Source of the DNA: Sphingobacterium corticibacter
Lineage (GTDB): Bacteria; Bacteroidota; Bacteroidia; Sphingobacteriales; Sphingobacteriaceae
DNA: 64,000 nt
Direction: 5' to 3'
Assembly: GCF_003076635.1 (NCBI RefSeq)
Contig: NZ_QDKG01000001.1
Span: 930,001-994,000 of the forward strand
A program made the translations under genes and the position numbers. Below are positions 46,564-55,146 of the stretch, in pieces. The notes under the pieces are model-generated. The model had not been told where the DNA came from. It was given only the letters and a program-made list of their open reading frames with translations, and did no database searches. Position 1 is the first letter of the stretch. Every line of letters starts with the position of its first letter.

Positions 46564-46872
46564 AGCACTCGTTTGTTGTTTTTGGTTAAAAAATTACATC
46601 TTGTATAGCTATTATTGTCTTGCAAGATAATATATATTTCTTTTAATGTTTAAAGTACTTGTAATAAGCTGGTAGTAGTTATTTGGTAAAGTATTCATGT
46701 AAATGAAAATTGCATGATGGTTTAGAGAACCCTAAAGCTTTTATAACATGATGATTAGGAGATAATGTGAGAAATACTATCTTTACATAATACTGATCTA
46801 CCTAAAATTCAATAGAAGTAAAGCATCCAAGCTTTTAAAATGCGTTCTTCTGTTGCCAATTAATGAATAAAT
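46564..46872. other. Intergenic region between divergent genes
   Basis: 309 bases with no supported gene. It contains a 20-base near-palindrome (46613-46632) and a -7-like box TATCTTTA at 46778-46785 (7 of 8 positions) on the + strand that could serve the esterase gene at 46873. No clear -33 element accompanies it. Confidence 0.4.
46613..46632. repeat. 20-base near-palindrome, possible operator
   Basis: TATTGTCTTG and CAAGATAATA pair with a single mismatch and no spacer. It lies 50 bases upstream of the start of the FAD-dehydrogenase remnant, the size and symmetry expected of a TetR- or MarR-type operator. No such regulator is encoded nearby. Confidence 0.4.
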
Positions 46873-48276
46873 ATGCAAAAAAACATCAAATTGCTGTTGG
46901 GGCTATGCATGCTATGTATAACAGCACAAGCTCAATTACGACTTCCACATGTCTTGTCAGACCATATGGTATTGCAACGAGAATCAGATGTGCAAGTTTG
47001 GGGTTGGGGAGCTGCGGGTGCTCACGTGTCGGTTTACGCTTCCTGGCTGTCCGATACCGTTCATGCTGTGATAGATGGAGGTGGCAATTGGCAAGTACCC
47101 ATTCGTACATCTTCCGCTGGTGGTCCTTATACCTTAAAAGTGATATCTGGAGCGCAGGAACTGCAGTTAGAAGATTTGCTTTTGGGTGATGTATGGTTGT
47201 GCTCCGGTCAATCTAATATGGAGTGGGGCGGGGCTCAAAATTTACCTGAAATACTAGAAGAATTGCCGCAGGCAAATGATAATCAAATCCGCTTGTTGCA
47301 AGTGAGTCGCTATGCAGCAGCTTATCCGCAGGAAGATATTCCAGACACCTGGAAAATGCTTGATGCGCAATCGCTAAAACCATTTTCTGCCATCGGTTAC
47401 TTCATTGCCAAAAATTTACGCCGCGAGATCGACGTGCCCATCGGCATCATCAATGCGAGCTGGGGTGGTACGGGAGCAGAGGTGTGGACACCATCAAGCG
47501 TGTTTGACAATGATGGGGTGCTACAAAAAGTGGCAGAAAACCAAACAGCCGCTGCTTATCGCCCTCATCGTGCCGCTTCGTTGTGGAATAGTATGATATT
47601 TCCATTAAGACGATTTCCTATTTCCGGCATATTCTGGTATCAAGGGGAGAGTAATGTGGGCGCTTGGTCGTCTTACGATCGGCTGATGCAACAAATGGTA
47701 GGAGCTTGGAGAGCCGCTTGGGGATCGCAGTTACCATTTTACTTTGTGCAAATTGCCCCATTTACCTACAACAACAAAGCACCTTTGGCTGCGCTATTGC
47801 GCGAACAACAGGAGAAAACGGCGCGAACGCTGCCCAATAGTGGTATGGTCGTAATCTCCGATCTGGTAGACAATGTCAAAGACATTCATCCTATTCAAAA
47901 ACGTGCCGTAGCCGATCGCTTAGCCGCGTTGGCTCTACAGGAGCACTATAAATTGCCTGCTAAAAGAAACTACAAATCGCCGATCTATAAAAGTCATACC
48001 GTAAAAGGCAATCAAATCGAAATTAGTTTCGATCATCTCGATGGCAAGCTACAGGTAAAAGGAGATGTGGTGGAAGATCTGTACATCGCTGGCGCGGATC
48101 ATATTTTTCATCCAGCAAAGGGCGTTGTTCGTGGTGATAAATTAATAGTTTCTGCGACGGAAGTTAAAGACCCACAAGCGGTGCGATTCAACTTTACGGA
48201 AGCCGGAATTGCTAATCTTTTTAACGATCAAGGATTGCCTGTTGCGCCTTTTCGTACGGATAATTGGTCGTTTTAA
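46873..48276 (+). CDS. Sialate O-acetylesterase-like carbohydrate esterase
   Basis: 467 residues, signal peptide ending near ITAQAQ. The SASA/DUF303 esterase pattern is present: VWLCSGQSNMEWG carries the nucleophile Ser, INASWGGTGAEVW and FWYQGESNVG are conserved oxyanion segments, and VKDIHPIQKRAVADRL holds the Asp-x-His pair. Family members deacetylate sialic acids or rhamnogalacturonan and xylan. Because an alpha-L-rhamnosidase gene follows 72 bases later, action on acetylated pectic or rhamnose-rich glycans is more likely than on sialic acid; that is inferred from context. Confidence 0.85.
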   Translation: MQKNIKLLLGLCMLCITAQAQLRLPHVLSDHMVLQRESDVQVWGWGAAGAHVSVYASWLSDTVHAVIDGGGNWQVPIRTSSAGGPYTLKVISGAQELQLEDLLLGDVWLCSGQSNMEWGGAQNLPEILEELPQANDNQIRLLQVSRYAAAYPQEDIPDTWKMLDAQSLKPFSAIGYFIAKNLRREIDVPIGIINASWGGTGAEVWTPSSVFDNDGVLQKVAENQTAAAYRPHRAASLWNSMIFPLRRFPISGIFWYQGESNVGAWSSYDRLMQQMVGAWRAAWGSQLPFYFVQIAPFTYNNKAPLAALLREQQEKTARTLPNSGMVVISDLVDNVKDIHPIQKRAVADRLAALALQEHYKLPAKRNYKSPIYKSHTVKGNQIEISFDHLDGKLQVKGDVVEDLYIAGADHIFHPAKGVVRGDKLIVSATEVKDPQAVRFNFTEAGIANLFNDQGLPVAPFRTDNWSF

Positions 48277-48348
48277 TAGTCTCATCTTTAATTATTTACA
48301 AACAAAATATTTACTTGTTTACTTCCAGATTTTTTTGCCTAAACCATT

Positions 48349-50997
48349 ATGCTAAAAGCTGTTCCTTTTTTTCTTGCGCTTATTCCCGTTTGTTTATTTT
48401 CTCAAGCGAAACCAACGGATGGTCAACCTGTCGAGCTCCGTTGTGAACATTTGGTAGCGCCGTTAGGTATTGATAATCCGAATCCACGATTGACTTGGAA
48501 ACTCGAAGATAATCGGCAGGGTGCCGTGCAATCGGCCTATCGCGTGTTGGTCGATACAGATTCTATGGCCGTGGTCAACGATCGTGGACAGGTCTGGGAT
48601 ACTGGAAAACAAGCTTCGGGAGACATATTGCTAACCTTTGTCGGTAAGCAGTTGCTGCCGCAAACGCGGTATTTTTGGAAGGTAATCGCATGGGATAAAG
48701 ATGAGAAAGCAAACGCATCGGCAGTTAGTGCTTTTGAAACTGGAAAAATGGGTAATGCCCAATGGCAGGGAGCGTGGATTAGCGATCATCACGATATTCA
48801 TTATAGACCTGCGCCTTATTTCCGAAAGGAATTTACACTGAAAAAAGATGTTGCTCGAGCACGAGCTTACATTGCTGTAGCCGGATTGTACGAGCTATCG
48901 CTCAATGGTCGCAAGGTTGGTGATCATCGTTTGGATCCGATGTACACCCGATTTGATAGGCGAACGCTATACGTCACGCACGATGTCACAGCACAATTGC
49001 ACGAAGGGCAAAACGCATTAGGCGTAGTGTTGGGAAATGGTTGGTACAACCATCAATCGCTGGGCGTGTGGGATTTTCATAACGCGCCTTGGCGCGCAAG
49101 ACCAACTTTTTGTTTAGATCTCCATGTAGTGTACACCGATGGTACCGAAGAAACCATCAAATCGGAAAGAGACTGGAAGACTTCTTCGGGGCCGATTACT
49201 TTTAACAGTATCTATACGGCCGAACATTACGATGCGCGGTTGGAGCAAGATGGTTGGGATAGTCCGGGTTTTGACGATCAGAAATGGCAAGGGGTGCGTT
49301 ACCGTAGTGTTCCTTCAGAAAATATCGTTTCCCAGCAAATGGTGCCTATTCGCTTTAGTCGCCGATACGAGCCGGAATCCGTGAAGAAGATCAACGATCG
49401 TACCTATGTGTTTGATATGGGGCAAAATATGGCTGGTGTGACGCATGTACGAGCCAAGGGAGCGGCAGGTACGGTGTTAAAGATCAAACACGGAGAGCGT
49501 TTGCATGATAGTGGTCGGATTAACTTGTCGAATATTGACGTGTACTATCGGGGTGACAAGGAGGCCGATCCATTTCAGACGGATGTATTAACCTTGAGTG
49601 GACGAAAAGAAGATGAGTTTACCGCCAAGTTCAATTACAAGGGCTTCCGTTACGTAGAGATAAGTAGCAGCGAACCGATTCAATTAGACGCTAGCAATGT
49701 GACGGCTTATTTTATGCATAGTGATGTGGCGCCGTTGGGTGAGGTCAAAACATCTTCAACATTGGTCAATGACCTGTGGCGTGTGACAAATAATGCGTAC
49801 CTATCTAATCTGATGGGCTATCCAACGGATTGTCCGCAGCGCGAAAAGAATGGTTGGACAGGCGATGGGCATTTGGCTATTGAAACCGCCTTGTACAATT
49901 TTGAGGGCATAACCGTGTACGAAAAATGGATTGCGGATCATCGCGATGAGCAGCAGCCAAATGGCGTATTGCCTGATATCATTCCGACAGGTGGCTGGGG
50001 GTATGGCACAGCGAATGGGTTGGATTGGACAAGCACAATCGCGATTATTCCGTGGCAAGTTTACCTATTTTATGGTGACTCGAAGCTCTTAGCCGATTCG
50101 TACGAGAATATCAAACGGTATGTAGATTATGTGGATCGGATTAGTCCTACAGGCTTGACGACTTTTGGACGTGGAGATTGGGTGCCCGTGAAGTCTACCT
50201 CAAATCTGGAGTTGACATCCTCCGTCTACTTTTACACGGATGCTTTGATTCTAGCAAAAGCAGCGAAATTGTTTGGGAAAACCGACGATCAGCAGAAATA
50301 TGAGGCATTGAGCCAAAAGATCAAAGATGCGATCAATAAAAAGTTTCTAGATCGGGAGAAGGGAATTTATGCAGATGGTACGCAAACCGAGCTGAGTGTA
50401 CCTTTATTTTGGAAAGTCGTGCCCGATGATATGATCGCGAAAGTAGCAGCGAATCTGAACAAGAAAGTGGAAGAAACTAATTTCCATCTGGACGTCGGTG
50501 TTTTGGGTGCAAAGGCATTATTAGATGCCTTGAAAGACAATGGTTACGGAGCTACAGCGTATAAAGTAGCCGTACAAGATACGTATCCATCTTGGGGCTG
50601 GTGGGTAGTCAACGGCGCAACTACTTTATTAGAAAATTGGGATTTAGAAGCTGAGCGTGATATTTCCGATAATCACATGATGTTTGGCGAGATTGGGGGG
50701 TGGTTTTTCAAGTCGATCGGTGGCATTCATCCAGATCCAGCACAGCCCGGATTTAAGCATACCTTGCTTCGCCCCATGTTTCCAGAAGGCTTGACACATT
50801 CGGGAGTAAGTCACCGTTCGCCTTACGGTACTATTATCTCCAAATGGAAACGCAATAAGAAGAATACGGTGACTTATACGGTAACTGTTCCTGCTAATGC
50901 CACGGCAACGCTTTATCTGCCGGAAAATGTGATAGAACAAGCGTCACAACACTTGCCGGCGGGCACGCATACCATACAGATAGAGTTGAAGAAATAA
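48349..50997 (+). CDS. Alpha-L-rhamnosidase, glycoside hydrolase family 78
   Basis: 882 residues with a signal peptide ending near LFSQA. Domain order is as in the family: an Ig-like N-terminal domain (LRCEHLVAPLGIDNPNPRLT), beta-sandwich domains (YIAVAGLYELSLNGRKVGD), the rhamnosidase catalytic (alpha/alpha)6 barrel, and a C-terminal beta domain. TDCPQREKNGWTGDGHLAIE contains the conserved acidic residues of the active site. It removes terminal alpha-L-rhamnose from pectins, flavonoid glycosides or gums. It is transcribed with the acetylesterase upstream, and a strong hairpin follows its stop codon. Confidence 0.93.
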   Translation: MLKAVPFFLALIPVCLFSQAKPTDGQPVELRCEHLVAPLGIDNPNPRLTWKLEDNRQGAVQSAYRVLVDTDSMAVVNDRGQVWDTGKQASGDILLTFVGKQLLPQTRYFWKVIAWDKDEKANASAVSAFETGKMGNAQWQGAWISDHHDIHYRPAPYFRKEFTLKKDVARARAYIAVAGLYELSLNGRKVGDHRLDPMYTRFDRRTLYVTHDVTAQLHEGQNALGVVLGNGWYNHQSLGVWDFHNAPWRARPTFCLDLHVVYTDGTEETIKSERDWKTSSGPITFNSIYTAEHYDARLEQDGWDSPGFDDQKWQGVRYRSVPSENIVSQQMVPIRFSRRYEPESVKKINDRTYVFDMGQNMAGVTHVRAKGAAGTVLKIKHGERLHDSGRINLSNIDVYYRGDKEADPFQTDVLTLSGRKEDEFTAKFNYKGFRYVEISSSEPIQLDASNVTAYFMHSDVAPLGEVKTSSTLVNDLWRVTNNAYLSNLMGYPTDCPQREKNGWTGDGHLAIETALYNFEGITVYEKWIADHRDEQQPNGVLPDIIPTGGWGYGTANGLDWTSTIAIIPWQVYLFYGDSKLLADSYENIKRYVDYVDRISPTGLTTFGRGDWVPVKSTSNLELTSSVYFYTDALILAKAAKLFGKTDDQQKYEALSQKIKDAINKKFLDREKGIYADGTQTELSVPLFWKVVPDDMIAKVAANLNKKVEETNFHLDVGVLGAKALLDALKDNGYGATAYKVAVQDTYPSWGWWVVNGATTLLENWDLEAERDISDNHMMFGEIGGWFFKSIGGIHPDPAQPGFKHTLLRPMFPEGLTHSGVSHRSPYGTIISKWKRNKKNTVTYTVTVPANATATLYLPENVIEQASQHLPAGTHTIQIELKK

Positions 50998-51002
50998 ATG
51001 TG

Positions 51003-51042
51003 ACTTTCCTTAACCACATACAAAGATGTGGTTAAGGAAAGT
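51003..51042 (+). terminator. Terminator hairpin after the rhamnosidase gene
   Basis: Perfect 17-base arms (51003-51019 and 51026-51042, ACTTTCCTTAACC / GGTTAAGGAAAGT) with a 6-base loop, 5 bases after the stop codon, followed by TGTTCACTTGTT. Confidence 0.8.
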
Positions 51043-51145
51043 TGTTCACTTGTTATAGTTTAAGAATTGCTGCTACTGCAGTAGTTAATTCTTCAATAGC
51101 GCACACCAAATTCTTCTTCACTTGTTATATCTGAAAATCCGCAAC

Positions 51146-51439
51146 ATGAACTATAACGAGATCACCTTATCCCAGCTAAAGAAATGGACAGATATTCCTA
51201 AAGTGGTAAATGAGTTGCATGATGAAACTTGGTTTGTGGCCATCGATGATCATCCCGTAGGAGTGGGGCTTTTTAAGAAGGATAAGTGTATAATGGCTAT
51301 TGTGGGTGAAGACGAAGAGCATCAAAAGGTCATCGGACACAGTAGCAATGATAGCCACGCCGATGAACTTTTGATTGAGGATGCTTTAAAACTAGCTTTT
51401 GTCACCTATCTGAGATCCATTAAAGGCGATAAAATTTAG
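51146..51439 (+). CDS. Small hypothetical cytoplasmic protein
   Basis: About 97 residues from the ATG at 51146; a TTG-initiated extension from 51122 is less likely. No signal peptide. The sequence (TLSQLKKWTDIPKVVNEL, ETWFVAIDDHPVG, then ADELLIEDALKLAFVTYL) is a compact alpha/beta domain without motifs I can name. Its last stretch converges on a - strand lipoprotein gene 8 bases away. Coding character is supported by a normal amino-acid mix and strong start context only. Confidence 0.55.
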   Translation: MNYNEITLSQLKKWTDIPKVVNELHDETWFVAIDDHPVGVGLFKKDKCIMAIVGEDEEHQKVIGHSSNDSHADELLIEDALKLAFVTYLRSIKGDKI

Positions 51440-51447
51440 TTTGTACT

Positions 51448-51798
51448 TTATTTTGAAAATTTTCTGGTGCAACTATCGTATACTATTTTCATATCCGTTA
51501 CATTTTGAAAGTCCGAGAAAATTACTTCTTCTAGCTTTTCCGTGTAGCCGCTCTTAGGTGGTACCGTGTTGCAATTAGGACACATCACCGCAACGAAGTA
51601 CACCGTCGCTCCTTCATAGATACCTTGATATAAATTAGTCTGCATTTCACCCTGCTTGGTGCATTTCAATTCACTGCTAAATTTACTTCGCAGTCTTTCC
51701 TGCACTTCTGTTCCAGGTTCAACAGGAATGAGTTCACTTTCAGAACAGCTAAATACAAGTAATGCAATAGTAGATAGTATCCAATAAATCTTATTCAT
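51448..51798 (-). CDS. Small hypothetical lipoprotein
   Basis: 116 residues, lipobox ALLVFSC with the cysteine at residue 18. The mature part contains the pair VMCPNCN (CxxC) and one further cysteine near the C-terminus (DSCTRKF), which might bind a metal or form a disulfide. It resembles no family I know. The short distance to the convergent gene and the clear lipoprotein signal support it as a real gene. Confidence 0.6.
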   Translation of the reverse strand: MNKIYWILSTIALLVFSCSESELIPVEPGTEVQERLRSKFSSELKCTKQGEMQTNLYQGIYEGATVYFVAVMCPNCNTVPPKSGYTEKLEEVIFSDFQNVTDMKIVYDSCTRKFSK

Positions 51799-51990
51799 GA
51801 TAATAGGTTTTGTTTTAAATAACGCATAGGTGGGAAAAACGCTACAGTGAAGTTTAAATAATTCGTAGTGTGCTCATTTAAAATATCGACGAGGCTTCTA
51901 AGTGATTGCATACGACTGATAATTACGAGGATTTTTAAAATGGCGATTTGTCAAAATATTGTCCAAAAATAAAAAATAGTTCAAAAATAT

Positions 51991-52020
51991 TTTGATAGTG
52001 TATTTTTTACACTATCTTTG
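51991..52020 (+). promoter_or_regulatory. Promoter with overlapping palindromic operator
   Basis: TTTG at 51991-51994 and TATCTTTG at 52013-52020 fit the Bacteroidota -33 and -7 elements with an 18-base spacer. Between and overlapping them lies a perfect inverted repeat, GATAGTGTA (51994-52002) and TACACTATC (52008-52016), with a 5-T centre. A dimeric repressor bound there would block both elements. Confidence 0.6.
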
Positions 52021-52026
52021 TGTCAT

Positions 52027-52091
52027 CATAATTTAGGTTTATAATTGGTTAGTAAAGGTTTTCATTCTCCCCGTTTGAAAACCTTTTTTTT
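52027..52091 (+). ncRNA. Candidate small RNA, about 65 nt
   Basis: Transcription from the promoter at 51991-52020 would start near 52026 and run into the terminator ending at 52091. There is no start codon with a meaningful frame inside, so the product would be a short untranslated RNA. The unloaded 5' part (about 52027-52053) is AT-rich and single-stranded; the 3' part is the terminator hairpin. The downstream gene has its own promoter, which argues against this being merely its leader. No known RNA family was recognised. Confidence 0.4.
52054..52091 (+). terminator. Rho-independent terminator
   Basis: Arms AAAGGTTTTCA (52054-52064) and TGAAAACCTTT (52076-52086), perfect 11 bases, loop 11 bases, with the T-run continuing to 52091 (eight T in all). 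It lies 176 bases before the radical SAM gene. Confidence 0.8.
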
Positions 52092-52202
52092 ATGCCTTTT
52101 CATTCCAAAACTTTTCCTGTAGCATTACCTCTTTCCCTGACTCTTTACATTACACCAACCCAATCGTACCCCTTTGCGTCAAATACTATTTTTTATAGTT
52201 TT

Positions 52203-52234
52203 ATTGCTAATATAATTAGTTTTTAATAATTTTG
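52203..52234 (+). promoter_or_regulatory. Promoter of the radical SAM gene
   Basis: ATTG at 52203-52206 and TAATTTTG at 52227-52234 are separated by 20 bases, a good -33/-7 pair. The -7 box ends 33 bases before the ATG at 52268. Confidence 0.6.
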
Positions 52235-52267
52235 AGTAGAGTAATTAAGAGCTAAATACATAGAAAT

Positions 52268-53524
52268 ATGGCAGACGATCGGATTAAAGAGAAGTTGGAG
52301 ATTTTGGCTGATGCCGCAAAATACGATGTAAGTTGTAGCTCGAGCGGAAGCGATCGGAAGAATAAGAAAGGTGGTTTGGGAAATACCGGTGCAGGCATCT
52401 GCCATACCTATACCGAGGATGGTCGTTGTGTTTCCTTACTGAAAATATTGCTCACTAATCATTGTGTTTTTGACTGCGCCTATTGTGTATCCAGAAGGAG
52501 CAACGATATCAAACGTGCCGCATTTACCGTGCAAGAAGTGGTGGATCTGACCATCAATTTTTATAGAAGAAATTATATAGAGGGTCTTTTTCTAAGTTCA
52601 GGCATTTTTAAAAATGCGGATTATACGATGGAGCGGTTGGTGCTCATCGCCAAAAAGCTACGTCAAGAGCATAATTTCAACGGCTATATTCATCTCAAAA
52701 CAATACCCGGCGCTTCGGACGATTTGCTCAACGAAGCCGGATTGTATGCCGATCGATTGAGTGTAAATCTAGAAATACCCACCGAAACAGGTTTGAAATT
52801 ATTGGCACCAGAGAAGAATCGGAAAGATATGGATGTGCCGATGGGTTATCTGAAAAATGAGATCATTCGCACCAAAGAAGAAAAGAAAATCTTTCGGTCT
52901 ACACCCAAATTTGCACCAGCCGGTCAGAGTACGCAAATGATCATAGGTGCTTCGGGCGAATCCGATATGCATATCATGAAGACAGCCGACCATTATTATT
53001 CAGAATACAATTTAAAACGGGTTTATTATTCGGGCTATATTCCTATATCTAATGATAATCGCCTGCCTGGACTTGGGTCAGATGTTCCTGTCATTCGCGA
53101 AAATCGATTGTATCAATCCGATTGGTTGCTGCGGTTTTATGGATTCAAACGTGATGAAATAGTCAACGAACGCCACCCCAATTTAGACCTCGATATTGAT
53201 CCCAAACTTGGTTGGGCATTGCGAAACCTTCATCAATTTCCCGTGGATATTAATCGAGCGCCTTACGAAGCGATTGTTCGAGTGCCAGGCATCGGTGTCA
53301 CATCGGCTAAGAAAATAGTCGCTGCGCGGCGTTTTGGAGCTTTGCGTATGGAGCATTTGCAAAAAATTGGTGTCTCTGCTAATAAGGTGCGTTATTTCAT
53401 TTCTTGCCAAGGCTTTGTACCCTTGATGTCCGATCGCCCAGCCGAGATGATTAAGCATTATATCTTGGCAGCCTCAAATACGAAGTATAAAAAAGTGTTT
53501 AATCAGCAATTGACTTTATTCTAA
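52268..53524 (+). CDS. Putative DNA modification/repair radical SAM protein
   Basis: 418 residues. The radical SAM cluster motif CVFDCAYC (CxxxCxxC) is at about residues 64-71, preceded by an additional cysteine-bearing segment (GICHTYTEDGRC). Near the C-terminus, VPGIGVTSAKKIVAARRFGA is a helix-hairpin-helix DNA-binding motif. The combination matches the family annotated as a radical SAM protein linked to uracil-DNA-glycosylase-type partners (TIGR03916). The stop codon overlaps the ATG of the partner gene (TAATG). The reaction is not established; DNA repair or base modification is the accepted guess. Confidence 0.88.
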   Translation: MADDRIKEKLEILADAAKYDVSCSSSGSDRKNKKGGLGNTGAGICHTYTEDGRCVSLLKILLTNHCVFDCAYCVSRRSNDIKRAAFTVQEVVDLTINFYRRNYIEGLFLSSGIFKNADYTMERLVLIAKKLRQEHNFNGYIHLKTIPGASDDLLNEAGLYADRLSVNLEIPTETGLKLLAPEKNRKDMDVPMGYLKNEIIRTKEEKKIFRSTPKFAPAGQSTQMIIGASGESDMHIMKTADHYYSEYNLKRVYYSGYIPISNDNRLPGLGSDVPVIRENRLYQSDWLLRFYGFKRDEIVNERHPNLDLDIDPKLGWALRNLHQFPVDINRAPYEAIVRVPGIGVTSAKKIVAARRFGALRMEHLQKIGVSANKVRYFISCQGFVPLMSDRPAEMIKHYILAASNTKYKKVFNQQLTLF

Positions 53525-54306
53525 TGTTGGCCGCGCAGCAAAGAATCACCTTGTCCTACGATGGCAGCTGGGGCGGATTGTTAACCGCTGTATTCGAGGT
53601 CTACGAATACAAGTTTGTGTCAGCGACAATCCTGCGCGAAGCGCAAGCCGATCAAACCGATCTATTTGGCGCACGCCATGAAGTACATACCGATGAAGCA
53701 AAAGCTGCGCGGGTGAAGAAAGGAATTATTGATCGTGTCGGAAAGAAAGATTTTCAGGAACTGTATGCCGCTTATCTCTCCGAATTAGATGGGGTTGAAG
53801 ATCTGATCTTACGATTGGTGCGTCATTATCTCACCCCCGAAGGAGCGAATTTATCCCGAAATTATGGACATGAAGATGTATTACGCATCAAGCAAATAAA
53901 CAAATCGGTATCGCGTGAGCGACACCGATTCAAAGCTTTTGTACGTTTTAGGAAGTTGAGCGATGAGTTGTTTTTTGCCAAGATAGATCCTGACTTCAAT
54001 GTGTTGCCACTCATCATTCCACATTTTAGAGATCGTTATGCAGATCAATCTTGGATGATTTATGATATCAAACGCGATTATGGCGCTTATTATAATCAGA
54101 CCGAAGTTGTGGAAATTCAACTAAGCGATCTTCCTTCCGAAGCGGAGCTAATCGCCCGAGGTGAAGAGCGTGAAGCTTTGTACGATGAATTATGGCGTCG
54201 ATATTTTCGCAGTACGAATATCACCGAGCGCAAGAATACCAAATTACATCTTCAGCATGTGCCCAAGCGCTATTGGAAATACCTGAACGAAAAGTTTGAC
54301 CTTTAA
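53524..54306 (+). CDS. TIGR03915/DUF4130 family putative DNA repair protein
   Basis: 260 residues. The opening ITLSYDGSWGGLLTAVFEVY and closing LQHVPKRYWKYLNEKF are characteristic of this family, which almost always accompanies the radical SAM protein encoded just upstream. In some bacteria it is fused to a uracil-DNA-glycosylase domain; here it is not fused. Translation is coupled to the radical SAM gene by a one-base stop/start overlap. It converges on metQ with a 6-base gap. Mechanism unknown. Confidence 0.85.
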   Translation: MLAAQQRITLSYDGSWGGLLTAVFEVYEYKFVSATILREAQADQTDLFGARHEVHTDEAKAARVKKGIIDRVGKKDFQELYAAYLSELDGVEDLILRLVRHYLTPEGANLSRNYGHEDVLRIKQINKSVSRERHRFKAFVRFRKLSDELFFAKIDPDFNVLPLIIPHFRDRYADQSWMIYDIKRDYGAYYNQTEVVEIQLSDLPSEAELIARGEEREALYDELWRRYFRSTNITERKNTKLHLQHVPKRYWKYLNEKFDL

Positions 54307-54312
54307 GCACTA

Positions 54313-55119
54313 TTACCAGCCTTTTACCGCTTGGCCTTTGAACAATTCTAATGCTTTTTGCTCCACCTCATCCGATTGGTAGGCTTGCAAGAATTTCTTG
54401 ACTTTTTCTAAATCCTTATTATCCTCACGCGTCACGATTACATTCATGTAAGGGGAATCTTTGCTTTCGCGGAACAGACCTAACTTATCGGCATCTAATC
54501 CCGCTTGTGCCGCGAAATTATTGTTGATAATCGCAATAGCCACTTCTTTATCATCCAACACTTTAGGAAGTTGCGGTGCTTCTAGCTCTAGAATACGCAG
54601 GTTTTTGGGATTAGCAGTGATATCAATCACTTTTGGCATGATGCCCGTATTCTCCTTCAAGGTGATCAAACCTTGCTCTTGCAACATCAATAGCGAGCGG
54701 CCACCGTTGGTAGGATCATTCGGGATAGCGATCGTCGCATTATCCGCTAACTCTGCCACCGATTTGATTTTTTTTGAATAAGCCACAATCGGATACACAA
54801 AGGTATTGCCAATCACCGCCAATTTATAACCACGTTGCTTGGATTGTTCCGTAAGATAAGGGACGTGTTGAAATGCATTCGCATCAATATCACCCGTACT
54901 CAAGGCTTCATTGGGCATCACATAATCGTTGAAGGTCACCAGTTCGATTTCAAGATTATATTTTTCCTTTGCTACTTTTTTGGCCGCTTCGGCAATTTCT
55001 TTTTCTGGCCCAGCCACGATACCCACGCGAATGGTATTTTCATCTGTAGCATTGCTGCCGCAAGCCACGAAAAGAGTCGATAAAACGATATAGAATAGAG
55101 GTGTGATGATTTGACGCAT
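54313..55119 (-). CDS. metQ: MetQ/NlpA methionine-binding lipoprotein
   Basis: 268 residues with lipobox LFVACG, cysteine near residue 20. The NlpA-family pattern is clear: IRVGIVAGPEKEIAEAA at the start of the mature protein, EALSTGDIDANAFQH, and PNDPTNGGRSLLMLQ. It binds D- or L-methionine and delivers it to MetI. It is the last gene of the operon metN-metI-metQ, 27 bases after metI. Confidence 0.9.
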   Translation of the reverse strand: MRQIITPLFYIVLSTLFVACGSNATDENTIRVGIVAGPEKEIAEAAKKVAKEKYNLEIELVTFNDYVMPNEALSTGDIDANAFQHVPYLTEQSKQRGYKLAVIGNTFVYPIVAYSKKIKSVAELADNATIAIPNDPTNGGRSLLMLQEQGLITLKENTGIMPKVIDITANPKNLRILELEAPQLPKVLDDKEVAIAIINNNFAAQAGLDADKLGLFRESKDSPYMNVIVTREDNKDLEKVKKFLQAYQSDEVEQKALELFKGQAVKGW

Positions 55120-55146
55120 AAGGTGTTTTTTATTAGTTGAAATGAA

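Larger units (their letters stand above)
51799..52267. other. Regulatory intergenic region upstream of the radical SAM gene
   Basis: 469 bases with no supported protein gene. It holds two separate promoter-like sites and one strong terminator, annotated individually: a promoter with embedded palindrome (51991-52020), a terminator (52054-52091), and a second promoter (52203-52234) for the radical SAM gene. A 44-codon open frame starting at 52092 overlaps the T-run of the terminator and is rejected. Confidence 0.6.

Noticed and set aside
52092..52226. 44-codon open frame beginning at the end of the terminator T-run
   Set aside because: Its start is inside the terminator tail, it overlaps the predicted radical SAM promoter region, and the product has no protein-like pattern.
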